DNA of 64,000 nucleotides from JANQEU01 sp965242805. GTDB lineage: Bacteria; Bacteroidota; Bacteroidia; Cytophagales; Cyclobacteriaceae. Under the pieces are notes generated by a model. It ran no database searches and was not told where the DNA came from. It saw nothing but the letters and a program-made list of their open reading frames with translations. Position 1 is the stretch's first letter. The number at the start of each line of letters is the position of its first letter. The translations under genes were made by a program, and so were the position numbers. This document shows, in pieces, positions 61,269-64,000 of the stretch. The stretch lies in NCBI GenBank assembly GCA_965242805.1, contig CBDETD010000002.1, forward strand, positions 5,704,001 through 5,768,000, in the 5' to 3' direction.

Positions 61269-63887
61269 TTATTTTGTAAGATTTAGATTTATTAAGTAAT
61301 TAAACCAGCGGTTGAACTTCAAGAAGCCAAGGATTTTTTCTTTCCAATCAAATGAAGAGAGAATCCTGCGACTGAATTCAGGATAAATTTTGTTGATAAT
61401 ATCCTTCTCGTCGGTATTCAATTCCTCATTACTATACTTCAGTTTCAGGTAGGCTTCTATAAATGATGCCAGCTCAGTATTAAATTTTGGGTCTACCGTT
61501 TCAACCGCATAGTTCATGGGTGTTACATTGCCTCTACCGATTCCCATTTGATTTAGGATAAAATGGGAGTGTTTGTAAATGGAAATGGATTTATCCCTAA
61601 GCTCATGCCTACCCTTGATCTGGTTGAGTAAAATTGTGTGGTGGAGATATGGGCCGCTGAACAGAGCGAGTATTGATAAGCCAATCAGTCCCAATAATAA
61701 ATTCACCCAATTATTCACATTTTCGGCAATGCTTGTTTCTGCTTCATCTCCGATTTCCTCGGCTTCAATTTCTCGTTCCGCTACGTGGATTTCCTGGATG
61801 GTAATGGTTTCTGGCAGCTTGTCTAGATAGGCATCTACCGATTCACGCTGCGTCTTGAGTTTCACGCGATTGATCTTTTGATCAAACGATACCACAACAG
61901 CTGTGTCCCCAATGATAAGGTCTTCGAATTTTAGGAGTTCCTTACCCGCATAAACTTTGACATTTCTGGCATCAAACTCAAATGATCTTGTTCCCTCTAT
62001 GACCATTCCCTGTTCCTTGACTATTAATTGATCGACTTCGATCTTGACCGATTGATCTGCTGTGTCAGCTTCAAGTAAAACACCCTTAGCCACAAACAAT
62101 GCTTTGGTTGGAGGTGTCGGCGGTGTGCCATCGGGTTGTGGGGCCTGCTCACCCCCCTCATTGCTAATGGTCATGTCAAAATCAAGCCATCCATACTCCG
62201 GAAAGTACACCTGAGTCCATGCATGGGCCTGGTCTGCATAAAACCAGTACCATCCTGGATTATTATGACTTCTATCTACAGTCATGAATCCAACAGCCAT
62301 TCTAACTGGGATCCCTAGAGATCTCAACATGAAAAGGGTGGAGGTGGCAAAGTATGTGCAATACCCCTTTTTGGTGTTGAAGAGGAAATTGTAAAGTAAA
62401 GATGCATCCGGAATGTTCGGGTCGGTTGGTGAGCCTGGTGTCAGGGTATATACGAATAAAGGATCACCATTCTCATCTTTGGATAGGAAGTAATCTCTAA
62501 TGGCCAGGATCTTATCAATGGTTGATTCCTTCCCTGCAGTTAACTCTACGGCGAGGTCTGCGATATCTTCAAAGGTTTTTCCTTCAGGCATTCGGGTGTA
62601 GTAGTCCAGGAATTCCTGTGGTTCGTTTGTGTATTCATCTGCTCGTCGGAGGATGTCATACCTTCCCTGCTGAAAGCTTATGATTGAAGGATCTCTGGCA
62701 TTGTAGACAAAATATGCGCTATTTAGGTTTGATACTTCCGACATTACATTGTACGCAAAACGGTATTGTTCACGAAACTCTTCTTCCACGGAGATAGGTT
62801 GACAAGAAAACGCTGTACTCGGAGCGACAAAAACATCCGGACTCAATTGGTTGATATAGATTGTGCTTTGTACTGGTCTTATTTCGGTCTCCATTTTGTC
62901 ATTGTCCAGTACTGATGAATCCATCTGAACGAAGTAGTTTGGAATTTGGGTAGGATCAGGTAAGAACAGGTCGTTGGCTACGCTATCCGGATCGATTTCG
63001 AATCTTTCGAGTTCGACATTATACTGGTTGAGGTGATATAGCGTGATGTACTGTGGGTTTGGTATGTCATCTGCAATGAAGTTGTCAATGTAGGCGCAAA
63101 ACAATAGCTCTTCCGATTGTCGAAGCCTTGGACGTAGCTGCGTATATTCCTTCATTCGGAACATATTTTTTGCGTCCTTGTCCAGCATACTGTCGTCATC
63201 TGACTGTCCGCCCTCACCATCCTCAGATGCTTGTGCAATCTGGTCTTCTATTTCCTGAAATTTTGAATCAAGCAGTTGAGTGCTGCCCCAAAACAACAGG
63301 AATATCAATAAGCAGAAAGCAAATACTCGTAACAGAACCTTGCCCAAGGATGCCTTCAACTGATATTTGGTGCTAACAAGTAATTCTTTAATGAATAGAA
63401 TGTAAAAGAGGTAGAAGCACGATGGAGCCAGTAACCATACCAGTTCATTAACATCCGTCTCACCGAATGTGGAAATAATAATAATGGATATGGTCAAAAG
63501 AATTACTGAGAAAAAGACAACAAAATACCTCCATCTCGAAATTCCGAATCCCGTAAACCAACCAATAACAAAAATGGCAGAGTAAATGCGAAACCTATTC
63601 GCAATGTAGTAAGCATCAAATTCCGTAAAAGGGAATACGATTATTGCACGGTAAGCCAGGTACAGAACAAGGATCAGTAATCCAAAAACCAATAAGAACC
63701 TTAACCTAGTGCTGTGCAGTACAAAAGCTGTAGTTATTCCAATTCCAAACAGAAGTGTTAATAGATCCCCATTTATAAATAGTAATGAATAGTATTCACT
63801 AACATAATCCAGGAGTGGAAACGTAATAATGATGGTAGGTAATACCAGAAGTAATAATCCCGAAAAAGTTGATTTAATTGTTTTCAC
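61269..63887 (-). CDS. TgpA-like membrane transglutaminase
   Basis: 872 residues. Start is GTG at 63887. N-terminal membrane helices (about 7-27, 42-60, 64-85, 102-118, 122-140, 148-166, 187-200), a large extracytoplasmic part with a transglutaminase-like core carrying a Cys-His-Asp set: KKGYCTYFATS (C510), DQAHAWTQVYF (H555) and WLDFDMT (D569 or D571), then a further helix (about 732-750) and a DUF4129-like C-terminal domain. Same layout as TgpA-type proteins linked to MoxR and DUF58. Likely remodels or matures exported proteins. It begins 2 bp after the stop of a partial upstream gene. Confidence 0.92.
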   Translation of the reverse strand: MKTIKSTFSGLLLLVLPTIIITFPLLDYVSEYYSLLFINGDLLTLLFGIGITTAFVLHSTRLRFLLVFGLLILVLYLAYRAIIVFPFTEFDAYYIANRFRIYSAIFVIGWFTGFGISRWRYFVVFFSVILLTISIIIISTFGETDVNELVWLLAPSCFYLFYILFIKELLVSTKYQLKASLGKVLLRVFAFCLLIFLLFWGSTQLLDSKFQEIEDQIAQASEDGEGGQSDDDSMLDKDAKNMFRMKEYTQLRPRLRQSEELLFCAYIDNFIADDIPNPQYITLYHLNQYNVELERFEIDPDSVANDLFLPDPTQIPNYFVQMDSSVLDNDKMETEIRPVQSTIYINQLSPDVFVAPSTAFSCQPISVEEEFREQYRFAYNVMSEVSNLNSAYFVYNARDPSIISFQQGRYDILRRADEYTNEPQEFLDYYTRMPEGKTFEDIADLAVELTAGKESTIDKILAIRDYFLSKDENGDPLFVYTLTPGSPTDPNIPDASLLYNFLFNTKKGYCTYFATSTLFMLRSLGIPVRMAVGFMTVDRSHNNPGWYWFYADQAHAWTQVYFPEYGWLDFDMTISNEGGEQAPQPDGTPPTPPTKALFVAKGVLLEADTADQSVKIEVDQLIVKEQGMVIEGTRSFEFDARNVKVYAGKELLKFEDLIIGDTAVVVSFDQKINRVKLKTQRESVDAYLDKLPETITIQEIHVAEREIEAEEIGDEAETSIAENVNNWVNLLLGLIGLSILALFSGPYLHHTILLNQIKGRHELRDKSISIYKHSHFILNQMGIGRGNVTPMNYAVETVDPKFNTELASFIEAYLKLKYSNEELNTDEKDIINKIYPEFSRRILSSFDWKEKILGFLKFNRWFNYLINLNLTK

Positions 63888-63889
63888 CC

Positions 63890-64000
63890 CTAAATGATCT
63901 GTCCCTGAAATTGATTACTTGAAACTAATTCGACAATTTTTTTCTCGTTGTTAATGACTTTCTTCCTGGTCCTTGAAATAAGCCAGGTCAGTTTGTTGAG
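63890..64000 (-). CDS. 3' end of an upstream operon gene (possibly DUF58)
   Basis: The last 36 codons before a TAG at 63890-63892 are in an open minus-strand frame that enters from the window edge (NKLTWLISRTRKKVINNE, ending QFQGQII). Basic and helical. MoxR-transglutaminase operons usually carry a DUF58 gene, so this could be its tail, but 36 residues cannot confirm it. Confidence 0.45.
   Translation of the reverse strand, partial: LNKLTWLISRTRKKVINNEKKIVELVSSNQFQGQII

Overview
The window looks like a chromosomal segment of a Bacteroidota bacterium, most likely a free-living (possibly marine) member of the Cytophagales. The evidence is: a secreted protein ending in what looks like a type A type-IX-secretion sorting domain; a sigma/FecR cassette; a Bacteroidota 'putative porin'; lpxK and outer-membrane barrels (Gram-negative envelope); a menaquinone pathway; MiaE; promoter-like TAnnTTTG boxes instead of strong Shine-Dalgarno sites; and intergenic inverted repeats of the kind common in this phylum. 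No phage, transposase, integrase, CRISPR array or rRNA was seen. Genus-level placement is not possible from sequence reading alone.

Layout. 0-10 kb: an alpha/beta hydrolase cut by the left edge; a four-module adenylate cyclase-PEGA-SUMF1-hydrolase fusion; a papain-like secreted protein; a large lipoprotein; a bestrophin-type channel. 10-22 kb: mainly envelope genes (OmpL47-repeat protein, MltF lytic transglycosylase, NTF2-like lipoprotein, small barrel, a hypothetical bracketed by twin hairpins), 1-Cys peroxiredoxin, a FISUMP protein, an M20 peptidase and a PstS-like mini-protein. 22-23.5 kb: a tRNA-Asp gene followed by a 124-bp tandem array in which each unit carries the tRNA 3' end plus an intrinsic terminator. 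23.5-26.5 kb: a lipid operon (accA, DUF6090-like, patatin, PlsC). 26.5-37.7 kb: zinc-ribbon coiled coil and Nif3 on minus; lpxK-porin-miaE on plus, with the nif3 and lpxK start codons abutting; then mixed envelope genes, a MacB/FtsX-type permease and apt.

37.8-46.5 kb: a tight plus-strand run parE-lipase-parC-trmH-sanA-like-EEP-TerB-like that ends at a strong terminator whose U-tract touches the rhomboid start codon. 47.1 kb: two 19-bp palindromes spaced 21 bp apart sit just before a PA0069-type radical SAM gene. 48.7-57 kb: menaquinone genes on minus (hotdog thioesterase, menF, menD, menB, and separately menE), interrupted by an opposite-strand sigma-STN-FecR cassette that lacks a TonB receptor barrel. 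57-64 kb: histidine phosphatase and Vat/CatB-like acetyltransferase on plus, then a minus-strand transglutaminase-MoxR-TPR operon running off the right edge.

The strongest candidates for something undescribed are the tRNA-Asp/terminator array, the cyclase-SUMF1-hydrolase fusion, the tandem operator at 47.1 kb, the 18-bp perfect palindrome at 52.8 kb and the terminator/start-codon junction at 46.5 kb. All functions are inferred from sequence motifs read by eye; no database search was run.
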